Shown here piece by piece: positions 55,379 to 64,000 of a stretch of DNA of 64,000 bases. The first letter of the stretch is position 1, and every line of letters begins with the position of its first letter. The notes below the pieces were generated by a model. The model did no database searches. It saw only the letters and a program-made list of their open reading frames with translations, and was not told the DNA's origin. This DNA comes from Cytophaga aurantiaca DSM 3654 (GTDB lineage: Bacteria; Bacteroidota; Bacteroidia; Cytophagales; Cytophagaceae). The stretch lies in NCBI RefSeq assembly GCF_000379725.1, contig NZ_KB903632.1:124001-188000 (forward strand), written 5' to 3'. The position numbers and the translations under genes were made by a program.

Positions 55379-57332
55379 CTACAATACCAAGTGTCTTATC
55401 GATATCTTTAGAGATCACCTTGAGTTGCATGGCCACCTGAAGCAGATGCATCAGATCATCTACGCTTCCTTCCTTTTGAATCCGGTCAATCTCTTTCATA
55501 TTGTCCCGGATCATACACTTTAGCACAACCCTCTTCAGCCTTAATACGGTCTTGGGGACTACAGAGTTTAGTACCTCAATTTCTTTGGGTACAATAATCT
55601 GGAATTTCTCCCAGTTTTCGCTTATGTGAAATTTGGTAGACAATAGATCAATCGCGGCATCGCGCACATATTCAGGCTGGTCTTGCTGAATAAAATAGGT
55701 ATGTAATACCTGCTCGCCCCGCAATCTTACCTGAATAATATGTTTGATAATATAATCGTATGCTGCATTCTTAAATTCAACATCTTGTAATTCATGGATC
55801 AGATAGTCGGACAAAGGCATCTCCTGCTCCATTGTTGAGGAAGCAAAGTTTAATAGATAACGCATCATCTCGCGCTCATGCATTTTAAGAGACTCTTCTT
55901 CCAGACTCAGCCTAACGATATCATCCGGCAATTCAATCTCCGGAAGCTCGGGCAAGGCTGCAAATGCTTCACGTTCGCTGATCTGTTTTTTCGCTTCCTG
56001 CTGCCCTTTTTGTAACGCCTTTTTATTGTATTCCGAAATCAGGATCTGCTCATCGATCTCAAGTAATTTGCTACATTCTCTAAAGAATACAGAACGTTTG
56101 ATTGCATCGGGAACCTTAGAAATACTCTCGACAATATCTTTAATTACCTCTGCACGTTTGATCGGGTCGTTGCCAACCTCTTTCAAACTGATCGACGTTT
56201 TGAAAGATATAAAATCCCGTTTCGTCGATTTTATATATTCCTTAAATGCTGTGGGTCCAATTTTTTGAACATAGCTATCCGGATCTTCCCCTTCAGGAAA
56301 TACCACAATAGATACATTCATATCCTGCTGTAAGATCAGATCTACTCCACGCAAAGCTGCTTTAATACCTGCGGAGTCACCATCATATAGAATGGTAATG
56401 TTAGGTGTATACCGCTTGATCAGTTTAATCTGATCTTCAGTAAGAGAAGTACCGCTTGAAGCAACCACATTCTCTACACCCGATTGATGCAGGGATACAA
56501 CGTCGGTATACCCTTCTACCAACAAGCATTCTTCTTCTTTGCGAATCGCTTGTTTCGCCTGAAATAAACCATATAAAATTTTACTCTTATGGTAAATTAC
56601 AGACTCTATGGAATTGAGATATTTGGCTTGTGTTTTATCCGTTTTTAAAATACGTGCACCAAAAGCTGTTACTCTTCCGGCAACGTTGTGAATCGGAAAC
56701 ATGACACGACCGCGAAAACGATCGAAAAATTTCCTGTCACCGCTATCGTTTGCGTTATCACGCTCAATTGTAAGACCCGTCTTTGTTAGGAATTCAGTCT
56801 TATAGCCTTTTTCGATTGCAGATTTTGTAAACGCATCCCATTGATCGTGGCTATAACCCAATTCAAATTTTTTAATCGTTTCATCTCTGAAACCACGCTC
56901 TTTGAAATAACTTAAACCGATGGATTTACCATCTTCTGAATTCCATAATTGATCGGTATAATATTGGCTTGCATAGTTGGTTACAACAAGCATGGAATCT
57001 TTTTCACTTTGCTCAAAATTCTGTTCCTGAGTAAGTTCTTCTTCCTTGATTTCGATGTTGTACTTTTTAGCCATATAGGCCATAGCTTCCACATAGGTAG
57101 CACCTTCATGTTCCATAATGAACTGAATGGCATCGCCACCTTTTCCACAACCGAAGCATTTATAGATCCCTTTGGCTGGCGTTACGGTGAAAGAAGGTGT
57201 TTTTTCGCTATGAAATGGACAACAGCCTGAATAGTAGTGTCCTTTACGCTTTAAGGTCACAAAATCACCAATCACCTCGACAACATCGATGGCTTGCTGA
57301 ATTTGATCTATGGTTTCTTTATTTAAGCGCAC
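55371..57332 (-). CDS. dnaG: DNA primase
   Basis: This 653-aa enzyme makes RNA primers at the replication fork. The N-terminal CHC2 zinc finger uses C38, H41, C59 and C62 (CCPFH then KCFGC). The catalytic core has RFRGRVMFPIHNVAGRVTAFG, and the TOPRIM domain has VEGYTDVV and LYDGDSAG with the acidic metal ligands. The C-terminal helicase-binding part is present. It is the first gene of a minus-strand group that continues into three glycosyltransferases, ribBA and surE. rpoD and rpsU, frequent partners elsewhere, are absent. Confidence 0.96.
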   Translation of the reverse strand: MRLNKETIDQIQQAIDVVEVIGDFVTLKRKGHYYSGCCPFHSEKTPSFTVTPAKGIYKCFGCGKGGDAIQFIMEHEGATYVEAMAYMAKKYNIEIKEEELTQEQNFEQSEKDSMLVVTNYASQYYTDQLWNSEDGKSIGLSYFKERGFRDETIKKFELGYSHDQWDAFTKSAIEKGYKTEFLTKTGLTIERDNANDSGDRKFFDRFRGRVMFPIHNVAGRVTAFGARILKTDKTQAKYLNSIESVIYHKSKILYGLFQAKQAIRKEEECLLVEGYTDVVSLHQSGVENVVASSGTSLTEDQIKLIKRYTPNITILYDGDSAGIKAALRGVDLILQQDMNVSIVVFPEGEDPDSYVQKIGPTAFKEYIKSTKRDFISFKTSISLKEVGNDPIKRAEVIKDIVESISKVPDAIKRSVFFRECSKLLEIDEQILISEYNKKALQKGQQEAKKQISEREAFAALPELPEIELPDDIVRLSLEEESLKMHEREMMRYLLNFASSTMEQEMPLSDYLIHELQDVEFKNAAYDYIIKHIIQVRLRGEQVLHTYFIQQDQPEYVRDAAIDLLSTKFHISENWEKFQIIVPKEIEVLNSVVPKTVLRLKRVVLKCMIRDNMKEIDRIQKEGSVDDLMHLLQVAMQLKVISKDIDKTLGIVVG

Positions 57333-57739
57333 GTTTTCTTATACTATTTCCGTTAAGCCCAGTAAACATCGCATCTTTCAAACGAGTTCCTCAAACGAAG
57401 TAGTTGTACGTTTGTATATGGGCAGTTTACAAAGGTCTTCTATAAAATGCAGATAACCGAAACGCCTTCCCTTTTATTACCACAATGTACCCCACCTGTT
57501 ATGAACTCAAAAAGAAAGCTTATAAACTTAGTTATACACATTTTACGCTGAGATTTCAATCCGTTTGAAGTCTGATTTTCTGAAACGCTTGTGACAAATG
57601 AACTTGTATGCGTTCGATGGTGTTAAAATCAGGCTTATTTCAAGATAAAATACCCTGCTTCTTACGTCCGATTTACAAGCGGATAAGCTAGTATATAGCC
57701 TCTAAATTCATTAAATTGCACCAAATAGTATAGAATAAA
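57333..57739. other. 407-nt divergent intergenic region without a gene
   Basis: This space separates dnaG (minus) and mrp (plus) and must hold both promoters. I found no convincing TTTG-N19-TAnnTTTG pair on either strand. There is a short direct repeat TCAAACGA (near 57378 and 57392) and one DnaA-box-like TTATACACA (57532-57540), both possibly chance. Confidence 0.5.
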
Positions 57740-58843
57740 ATGTCCATTACTCAAGAACACGTTTTAGCAGCATTAAAAACCGTACCCGAACCTGATTTGA
57801 AACAGGATCTGGTTACGCTGAACATGATTCGTGATATCGTGATTGAAGGAAACAACATCTCCTTCACGGTTGTATTAACAACACCTGCTTGTCCGCTTAA
57901 AGAATTGATCCGAAATTCCTGTACGGAAGCAATACATACATTGGTGTCTGCTGATGCTATTGTTACTGTAAACATGACAGCTGATGTAACAACCGGTCGT
58001 TTCAATAGCGGCCCGGTATTGCCCGGCGTCAAAAACATCATTGCTGTCTCATCCGGTAAAGGTGGTGTAGGCAAATCAACAGTAACAGCCAATCTGGCTG
58101 TAGCCCTTGCAAAATCAGGAGCACGTGTTGGTATCATCGATGCTGATATCTCCGGACCATCGATGCCTACCATGTTTGATGTAGAAGATGTTCGTCCGAA
58201 TGTAATCGAAAACGAGAACGGCAAACCTACGATCATCCCGATCGAACAATACGGTGTTAAAATTATCTCCATTGGTTTTCTATCGCCTGCAGAAAGTGCT
58301 GTAGTGTGGAGAGGCCCAATGGCAAGTTCAGCCTTGCGTCAGTTCATCAGCGACTGTGATTGGGGCGAGCTTGATTATTTATTGTTTGATATGCCTCCGG
58401 GCACTAGTGATATCCATTTAACATTGGTACAAACCGTTCCTGTTACTGGTGCCATTGTGATTACAACTCCGCAGAAAGTTGCTATCGCAGATGCACAAAG
58501 AGGGTTGCAGATGTTCCGTCAGCCACAGGTAAATGTTCCTATCTTAGGAATTGTTGAGAATATGGCCTGGTTCACACCTGCAGAACTTCCGAACAATAAA
58601 TATTATATCTTTGGTCAAGACGGAGGTAAAAAATTAGCGGAGAAATTTGATGTACCCTTATTGGGTCAGATTCCGTTAATTCAAAGCATCCGTGAAAGCG
58701 GCGATGCAGGTAAGCCTGCAATCATTAATCAGGATAGCATCAGTGCAGAAGCATTCAAACAATTGGCAGAAAATCTTGCACAACAGGTTGCTATCCGCAA
58801 TGCATCATTAGCAGAAACAAAAAAAGTAGAAATTAAAGTATAA
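57740..58843 (+). CDS. Mrp/NBP35-family iron-sulfur carrier ATPase
   Basis: This 367-aa protein has an N-terminal MIP18/DUF59 domain (about 5-85) and a P-loop ATPase domain with the deviant Walker A SSGKGGVGKST (104-114) and FDMPPGTSDIHLTL. It belongs to the Mrp (ApbC) family that inserts or carries Fe-S clusters. The C-terminal CxxC usual in this family, after VENM, is not there; at residues 272-285 the sequence reads VENMAWFTPAELPN. The nifU-like gene follows 3 nt later, so both act in Fe-S maturation. Cytoplasmic. Confidence 0.92.
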   Translation: MSITQEHVLAALKTVPEPDLKQDLVTLNMIRDIVIEGNNISFTVVLTTPACPLKELIRNSCTEAIHTLVSADAIVTVNMTADVTTGRFNSGPVLPGVKNIIAVSSGKGGVGKSTVTANLAVALAKSGARVGIIDADISGPSMPTMFDVEDVRPNVIENENGKPTIIPIEQYGVKIISIGFLSPAESAVVWRGPMASSALRQFISDCDWGELDYLLFDMPPGTSDIHLTLVQTVPVTGAIVITTPQKVAIADAQRGLQMFRQPQVNVPILGIVENMAWFTPAELPNNKYYIFGQDGGKKLAEKFDVPLLGQIPLIQSIRESGDAGKPAIINQDSISAEAFKQLAENLAQQVAIRNASLAETKKVEIKV

Positions 58844-58846
58844 ACC

Positions 58847-59101
58847 GTGAGCCTAACAACTGAAAACACTGAATTGCATCAACGAGTTGAAGAAGCTCTT
58901 GAAAGCATCCGTCCGTATATGATTACTGATGGCGGAGATGTTCGTATTGTAGAAATTACAGACGACATGATTGTAAAGCTTGAATTGCTTGGAGCTTGCG
59001 GTACATGTCCAATGTCTGCAATGACGTTAAAAGCGGGCGTGGAAGAATCGATCCGCAAAGCCGTACCTGAGATCAGAGGTGTACATGCGATCAACGTATA
59101 A
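58847..59101 (+). CDS. NifU C-terminal-domain iron-sulfur scaffold protein
   Basis: This 84-aa protein is a NifU C-terminal (NFU) domain with the cluster-binding CxxC (C51, C54 in GACGTCPMS). It starts with GTG, 3 nt after the mrp stop, and forms a pair with mrp. It would carry or assemble a 4Fe-4S cluster. No other Isc/Suf genes are nearby. The ddl gene begins 42 nt downstream. Confidence 0.93.
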   Translation: MSLTTENTELHQRVEEALESIRPYMITDGGDVRIVEITDDMIVKLELLGACGTCPMSAMTLKAGVEESIRKAVPEIRGVHAINV

Positions 59102-59143
59102 AGACATTTAAATTATTTTTAACTCACAGAAGTTTACATATTC

Positions 59144-61837
59144 ATGAGAATAGGAATCATCTTTGGTGGACAATCAAGAGAAAGAGAGATATCATTTGCC
59201 GGCGGAAGAACTGTTTACGATAATTTAAATAAAAACATTTTCACAACAGTCCCTATCTTCATAGACAGTCTCGGTCAATTTATTTTATTGGATTGGCAAT
59301 ACATCTACAAAGGTACCATCCGTGATTTTTATCCTCCGTTTGATTTTTTACCAAACAGCGAACATGGTTTCCAGGTTTACATTGAGTCTTTAGGAAATCT
59401 TTCCAAAGAAGAACGTGAGACCATCATTCAAAAAGTAGGTAAAAAAATTGAACCTGCTGACTTAAAAGAATTAATAGACTTTGCATTTCTAGCACTTCAT
59501 GGCCCCTATGGCGAAGACGGTGCAATACAAGGCATACTGGATTGGAACAACATCCCCTATTCAGGCTCAGGAATACTTCCCTCTTCCATAGGGATCAATA
59601 AGCATATACAAAAAAAGCTCCTTGCGCAGGCAAATTTTAAAGGACCAAAATATACGATATATCAAAAATCAGATTGGTTAACGGGCGCAGATCCTGCCGA
59701 TCTGTTAAAAACATTTGAAGCTGCAGTTGGTTTTCCATTTGTAGTAAAAGCACCATCACAAGGTTCATCCATCGGAATTTCTGTAGTAAGTGAACGCAAC
59801 CCCGATAAGTTGCGCCTTGCATTAAACAGAAGTTTTTTCTTACAGGAAATCACTGCTGAAGAATGGAATAAAAAATCTTCTTCAGAAAAAGTAAAATGGG
59901 TAGCTACTCTTACGGATATTCGTGAAGGCATTGGTATGCCGGTTAACGATGTTCTTAATGGTAAACTATTTTATCATCCGGAAGAATTGCTTCAGCATTT
60001 AGATACGAAACTAAAAACAACAGATCGTATCTTACTTGAAAGTCTGGATAACGAAGAAGAGATCATCATAGAATCATTTATTGCAGGAGCAGAATTCTCT
60101 TGTATTGTTATTCAGGATGAGCAAGGTAAACCAGTAGCATTGCCACCAACAGGTATTGTTAAAGGCAATGACTTCTTTGATTACAGATCGAAATATTTAC
60201 CGGGCATGTCGCGAAAGGTTACACCGATCGACATTCCTGCACAACAGGTAGAATTAATTCGCAGCGAATGCTGCCGTTTATATAGCGCATTGCAGTTCAA
60301 TGTATATGCACGTATTGATGGATTTATTTCAGCAGAAGGTGAAGTAATATTAAATGACCCGAATACAACATCGGGTATGATGCCTTCTTCTTTCTTCTTC
60401 CATCAGGCTGCTGAGATCGGTTTAAACCCTTCTCAATTCCTGACTTATATTATCCGTACTTCGTTACAGGAACGAATCAAAGAAGGAAAACGCAGCTTAA
60501 AGAATAAACAATTGCTCCAATCTCTGGATCTTGCAATTGCAGAACAAAAAAATTCTTCAAAAGAAAAAATACGCATTGCAGTTGTAATGGGGGGGTACTC
60601 TTCAGAAAGACACATCTCTGTTGAAAGCGGCAGAAACATTTTTGAAAAACTATCTTCCAGCACAAAGTATGCGCCAATACCTGTATTCTTAACAGGCAGT
60701 GATGAGCAGCATCGTTTATTCGTTCTGCCTATCAATATTCTGTTGAAAGATAACGCAGACGACATTCGCGAAAAAGTTATTGACTTCAAAGGCCACCACC
60801 CTATCTTAGTTCAGATAGCAAAAGAGACTGAAGCGATCACAAACAGATATGTAAGCAATGCGATCAGAGATCCAAAAGAAATTTCCTACAAAGAACTTTC
60901 AGATATGGTTGATGGCGTATTCATTGCCTTGCATGGCCGTCCGGGCGAAGATGGCAGCATGCAAAAATATTTAGAACAGTTCCATTTGCCATACAATGGT
61001 TCAGGTATCGAAAGTTCTCAGATCACAATCAATAAATTTGAGACGAACAGAATCCTAAGAGAGAATGGCATTTCAGTTGCAAACCACCGCATGGTTTACC
61101 AAAAGGAATGGAATGAACTTGGTGAAAAATTATTAACCGAGATCGAATCTGGCTTTGTATATCCGATCATTGCTAAACCATCGGACGATGGCTGCAGCTC
61201 TGCGGTTAAGAAAATCAAAACCAGAGACGAACTACGCGCGTACATTCGTTTAATGTTTGGGGAAGAAGAAATTCAAGGATCTAAAAGTTCTGAAATATTA
61301 CAATTAAAATATAAAGAAGAATTTCCTCAAAAGAATTATTTCTTAATTGAAGATCTCGTATCTCAAGGCAAAGCGAAACATTTCCTTGAAGTAACAGGAG
61401 GTTTAATGACGCGCTTTAATGGAGCAGGTGAAGTTGAATATGAAATATTTGAACCATCCGAAGCATTAGCAAATGGAGACGTATTATCTCTGGAAGAAAA
61501 ATTCTTAGCCGGTGAAGGACAAAACATCACTCCTGCACGCTACACTAGCAACAAGGCCGACTATGAAAAAGTAGCTTCTGAAGTTCGAAGTACACTAAAG
61601 AAAGTTGCAAAGATTCTGAACATTCAAGGCTATGCACGTATTGATGCATTCGTTCGTGTATTTGAAGACAATACTTCTGAAACAATTATCATTGAAGTGA
61701 ACTCCTTGCCGGGCATGACACCTGCAACGTGTATCTTCCATCAGACAGCAATCAACGGATACAAGCCGTACGACTTCATCGACAATATATTGAACTTTGG
61801 TATTCAAAGAGAAAAGAAAAAATTAGCAAGCATTTAA
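59144..61837 (+). CDS. ddl: Tandem-fused D-alanine-D-alanine ligase
   Basis: This 897-aa protein consists of two full Ddl modules (about 1-465 and 475-897), twice the normal length. Both have the N-terminal motif (IIFGGQSREREIS near 5 and VVMGGYSSERHIS near 480) and HGxxGEDG (H119 and H597). Module 1 has FVVKAPSQGSSIGIS and DYRSKYLPG but the metal site reads LNDPNTTSG (D405, N407) where Glu-x-Asn is normal. Module 2 has the normal site EVNSLPGMT (E851-M858) but the omega loop reads SLEEKFLAG without the usual DY. Both halves join by a short lysine-rich linker. It makes the D-Ala-D-Ala peptide of peptidoglycan. Fusions of this size are known in some Bacteroidota. Confidence 0.88.
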   Translation: MRIGIIFGGQSREREISFAGGRTVYDNLNKNIFTTVPIFIDSLGQFILLDWQYIYKGTIRDFYPPFDFLPNSEHGFQVYIESLGNLSKEERETIIQKVGKKIEPADLKELIDFAFLALHGPYGEDGAIQGILDWNNIPYSGSGILPSSIGINKHIQKKLLAQANFKGPKYTIYQKSDWLTGADPADLLKTFEAAVGFPFVVKAPSQGSSIGISVVSERNPDKLRLALNRSFFLQEITAEEWNKKSSSEKVKWVATLTDIREGIGMPVNDVLNGKLFYHPEELLQHLDTKLKTTDRILLESLDNEEEIIIESFIAGAEFSCIVIQDEQGKPVALPPTGIVKGNDFFDYRSKYLPGMSRKVTPIDIPAQQVELIRSECCRLYSALQFNVYARIDGFISAEGEVILNDPNTTSGMMPSSFFFHQAAEIGLNPSQFLTYIIRTSLQERIKEGKRSLKNKQLLQSLDLAIAEQKNSSKEKIRIAVVMGGYSSERHISVESGRNIFEKLSSSTKYAPIPVFLTGSDEQHRLFVLPINILLKDNADDIREKVIDFKGHHPILVQIAKETEAITNRYVSNAIRDPKEISYKELSDMVDGVFIALHGRPGEDGSMQKYLEQFHLPYNGSGIESSQITINKFETNRILRENGISVANHRMVYQKEWNELGEKLLTEIESGFVYPIIAKPSDDGCSSAVKKIKTRDELRAYIRLMFGEEEIQGSKSSEILQLKYKEEFPQKNYFLIEDLVSQGKAKHFLEVTGGLMTRFNGAGEVEYEIFEPSEALANGDVLSLEEKFLAGEGQNITPARYTSNKADYEKVASEVRSTLKKVAKILNIQGYARIDAFVRVFEDNTSETIIIEVNSLPGMTPATCIFHQTAINGYKPYDFIDNILNFGIQREKKKLASI

Positions 61838-61838
61838 T

Positions 61839-62615
61839 ATGAAATTATTTAAAGCAGATTCATTTAAAGATGTATTGATTCATTTAGCAATCATCGTAAG
61901 TATATTCGTTGTGCTTATACTCATATTCTTTTATGCATATCTACCATCCGTAACAAAACACGGTGAATATATTACGGTGCCTAAATTAGAGGGCTTAACC
62001 ATTGAGCAAACTAAAAAAATATTACACGATAAAGGTTTGCGTTACGAAATCAGTGACTCCACTTTTAAACCAGGCATTAAGGCATTTACTGTTTTAACGC
62101 AGCATCCACTTGCAGGCAGTGAAGTAAAAGAAAACAGAAGAATCTACCTAAGCATTTCATCGCTTAATCCTCCTAGCATTAAAATGCCGGATCTATTAGA
62201 CAATTCACAAAGAGGTGCTGAAATGCAATTGAAAAGTTTAGGCCTAGTTGTTGGACATATTTCTACTACACCCAATCCAAATAATTTTGTGTTAGGTCAG
62301 TCGTATAATGGCTCACCTATAAAAGCAGGTTCTCCGATACCTAAAGGCTCTAAAATTGATCTGTTAGTAGGCTCCGGAAGAGGTGATACAGAAGTTGATG
62401 TTCCCAATTTAGTTGGAATGTCTTTGGATGAAGCCAAAGCAATGATTAAAAGTATGGGTCTGGTAGAAGGTTTAATGATCATAGATCCATCCTCTAAAGA
62501 AGCGGAAAATACGGTAACTAAACAGAAACCGGCATACCAAACAGGGCAAAAACTTCGTTCTGGTGATATGATAGACCTATGGTATGTTGGCGGTCCGGAT
62601 ACTGTCAAACCATAA
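61839..62615 (+). CDS. Three-PASTA-domain membrane protein
   Basis: This 258-aa protein has one membrane segment (about 13-37) and three PASTA domains (about 44-110, 112-180, 185-256), starting VPKLEGLTIEQTKKIL, MPDLLDNSQRGAEMQL and VPNLVGMSLDEAKAMI. PASTA domains bind peptidoglycan or beta-lactams in Ser/Thr kinases and PBP2x, but no kinase or transpeptidase domain is attached. It starts 1 nt after ddl, consistent with a peptidoglycan-linked role in the periplasm. The function of the stand-alone form is unknown. Confidence 0.88.
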   Translation: MKLFKADSFKDVLIHLAIIVSIFVVLILIFFYAYLPSVTKHGEYITVPKLEGLTIEQTKKILHDKGLRYEISDSTFKPGIKAFTVLTQHPLAGSEVKENRRIYLSISSLNPPSIKMPDLLDNSQRGAEMQLKSLGLVVGHISTTPNPNNFVLGQSYNGSPIKAGSPIPKGSKIDLLVGSGRGDTEVDVPNLVGMSLDEAKAMIKSMGLVEGLMIIDPSSKEAENTVTKQKPAYQTGQKLRSGDMIDLWYVGGPDTVKP

Positions 62616-62652
62616 CTATTAATACGTATCAATCAATATTTTAATTTTATCA

Positions 62653-64000
62653 ATGAGCTATAAGGGACTTTTTTTTGTTATACCTGTTTTATTACTGACT
62701 GCATTTTTATCGCATGCACAGCAGATGGGCTTGGCTCCACTGACTCAATATTCGGTTGGAGATACAAGATCAGGTGTGCAATTGCGTACAACAACAGTAA
62801 CTCAACAAGACACGTTAAAAATTCCGTTTATAGAAGATTTTACAGGATATGGTTTACCTATCGATTCTATATCTGTTGACACACTGCAGACAGCAACTGA
62901 CTTAGTATATAGGGTTACGCATTTAAAACTGCATGGATTAAAAGATAAAGATAGTATTCGCGTATACAATATATCAACTTCGAACATACCTGTCAGTGAC
63001 CTGTTAACAGGGAAAAAATTTGTTAAGGTAATTAACAAATACACGTTTCAGTTATTTAATGATCATAATTTACAAACACCTGCTACAGTAGCTGCAGAAA
63101 GAATCCATTATTTTAATTGGCTTCGCTTGGGTAAACAAGGATACAGCACAATGCCTGATACATTGGTTTTTCTGGATAATCAAGGTGGTGTTTTTATAAA
63201 TAACGATATGGCTGTTAATATGGTCAATAATGGAGTTGCAACTTTTGATGGTGTGAATTATAAAGGCATTCCTTATTCTACAACAACAACTAAAGGCTAT
63301 GCTGACAATTTAACTTCCTTACCATTTAATTTGTCGGGTTATACTATTAATGACAGTATCTACATGAGTTTTTACTGGCAATCAAGAAGCTTAGGAGAGA
63401 GCCCTCAATCGAATGAATTTTTATATCTGGAATTTCTGAATGCTTCAGGCACTTGGGTTAAAGTCTGGACCCAAAAGGGAGGTACTCAGACAAAGGACAC
63501 CTTTGATTTTGCCATAATACCTATAACAAATTCCTCTTATCTCCATAAAGGTTTCCGTTATCGATTCCGTTCGTATGGTGTCTTAAATGGAAGATTTGCC
63601 GTATGGAATGTCGATTACATATACATTAATAAAAACAGACTCACGGCTAACGAGCCTAAACTTAAGGATGTTTCTATAATTACAACCAACAGAAGTGCAT
63701 TAAAAAACTATACATCGGTACCTTATAAACACATCAAGGATCTGCCTGTTGCTACTATAACCAGTGAAACAGCACAGGCATTTATGAAAATAAGAGATAG
63801 CTTAAACATTTACCCCATCGATCTCCTTCATGCTTTTGCAATAAAAAGACAATACCTTGTGAGAGATAACAGAGGCAACGATAAAATCAAGTATAATATC
63901 GATCCGTTTTTTGCATCAAATAATGTATTCACTCAAACATTCACAGATACAATAGTTGGCAACTTAATGGATTCAGCATATGTCTTAAAGGAAGAGTTTT
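62653..64000 (+). CDS. Start of a large secreted protein (truncated by the window)
   Basis: The frame from ATG at 62653 is open to the window end (449 codons). Residues 1-22 form a signal peptide (MSYKGLFFVIPVLLLTAFL then SHAQ). A jellyroll-like domain at about 170-300 has GGVFINNDMAVNMVNNGVAT, then SIYMSFYWQSRSLGESPQSN and WVKVWTQKGG. This pattern occurs in Cytophagales secreted proteins that end in a T9SS sorting domain; that end is not visible here. The rest is not recognised. It begins 37 nt after the PASTA gene, perhaps in the same transcript. Confidence 0.75.
   Translation, partial: MSYKGLFFVIPVLLLTAFLSHAQQMGLAPLTQYSVGDTRSGVQLRTTTVTQQDTLKIPFIEDFTGYGLPIDSISVDTLQTATDLVYRVTHLKLHGLKDKDSIRVYNISTSNIPVSDLLTGKKFVKVINKYTFQLFNDHNLQTPATVAAERIHYFNWLRLGKQGYSTMPDTLVFLDNQGGVFINNDMAVNMVNNGVATFDGVNYKGIPYSTTTTKGYADNLTSLPFNLSGYTINDSIYMSFYWQSRSLGESPQSNEFLYLEFLNASGTWVKVWTQKGGTQTKDTFDFAIIPITNSSYLHKGFRYRFRSYGVLNGRFAVWNVDYIYINKNRLTANEPKLKDVSIITTNRSALKNYTSVPYKHIKDLPVATITSETAQAFMKIRDSLNIYPIDLLHAFAIKRQYLVRDNRGNDKIKYNIDPFFASNNVFTQTFTDTIVGNLMDSAYVLKEEF

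Noticed and set aside
57532-57540. TTATACACA near dnaG as a replication origin sign
   Set aside because: Only one box, no cluster and no dnaA or gidA; the region is an ordinary divergent intergenic space.

Overview
The window is a chromosomal segment of a gliding, polysaccharide-degrading member of the Bacteroidota, most like Cytophaga (order Cytophagales). The evidence is three very large secreted proteins with type IX secretion (T9SS) C-terminal sorting domains, one of them a GH9 cellulase; a gldC gliding gene; Bacteroidota-type promoter boxes (TTTG, about 19 nt, TAnnTTTG); weak ribosome binding sites; and an AT-rich base composition. No rRNA, tRNA, insertion sequence, phage or CRISPR array was recognised. 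The species assignment is inference from gene content.

Layout. 1-1.5 kb: the end of a SAM methyltransferase and a cold-shock-domain protein closed by a perfect 46-nt palindromic terminator. 1.5-6.9 kb: a GH9 glucanase with a long array of PKD-like repeats. 7.0-11.6 kb (minus strand): an FHS-type sugar transporter, a cytoplasmic GH13 amylase, an NAD-dependent epimerase and an APS/PAPS reductase. 11.8-13.3 kb: a pterin cluster (queD-like, folE) overlapping a MarR regulator. 13.4-18.4 kb: an ECF sigma factor with a probable anti-sigma partner, then a tight operon ftsX, DUF3098, uppP, truB, ribF. 18.4-19.9 kb: a lipoprotein of the endonuclease/exonuclease/phosphatase family and gldC.

20.0-26.6 kb: a tolC-adaptor-RND-tetR efflux operon with a candidate operator next to its -7 box. 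26.6-39.9 kb (minus): two tandem giant secreted proteins (2452 and 1959 aa). Both consist of a propeller-like N-terminal part, long Ig/PKD-like repeat arrays and a T9SS sorting domain. 40.0-46.0 kb (minus): guaA, a TPR plus periplasmic-binding-like protein, hemL, proC, and a separate terB-like gene. 46.4-49.7 kb: an AT-rich carotenoid operon (crtD-like, cruF-like, crtZ, fused lycopene cyclase) whose four activities together fit a saproxanthin-type monocyclic carotenoid. 49.7-57.3 kb (minus): dnaG, three glycosyltransferases, ribBA, surE. 57.7 kb to the end: mrp, nifU-like, a tandem-duplicated D-Ala-D-Ala ligase, a PASTA protein, and the start of a large secreted protein that leaves the window.

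The points most worth a second look are the paired giant T9SS proteins and their near-identical DNA repeats, the fused D-Ala-D-Ala ligase whose two halves have complementary active-site changes, the Mrp protein without its CxxC, the carotenoid cassette, two start codons placed directly against intrinsic terminators, and the operator-like palindromes in the efflux and giant-gene promoters. No clearly new multi-gene system could be demonstrated.
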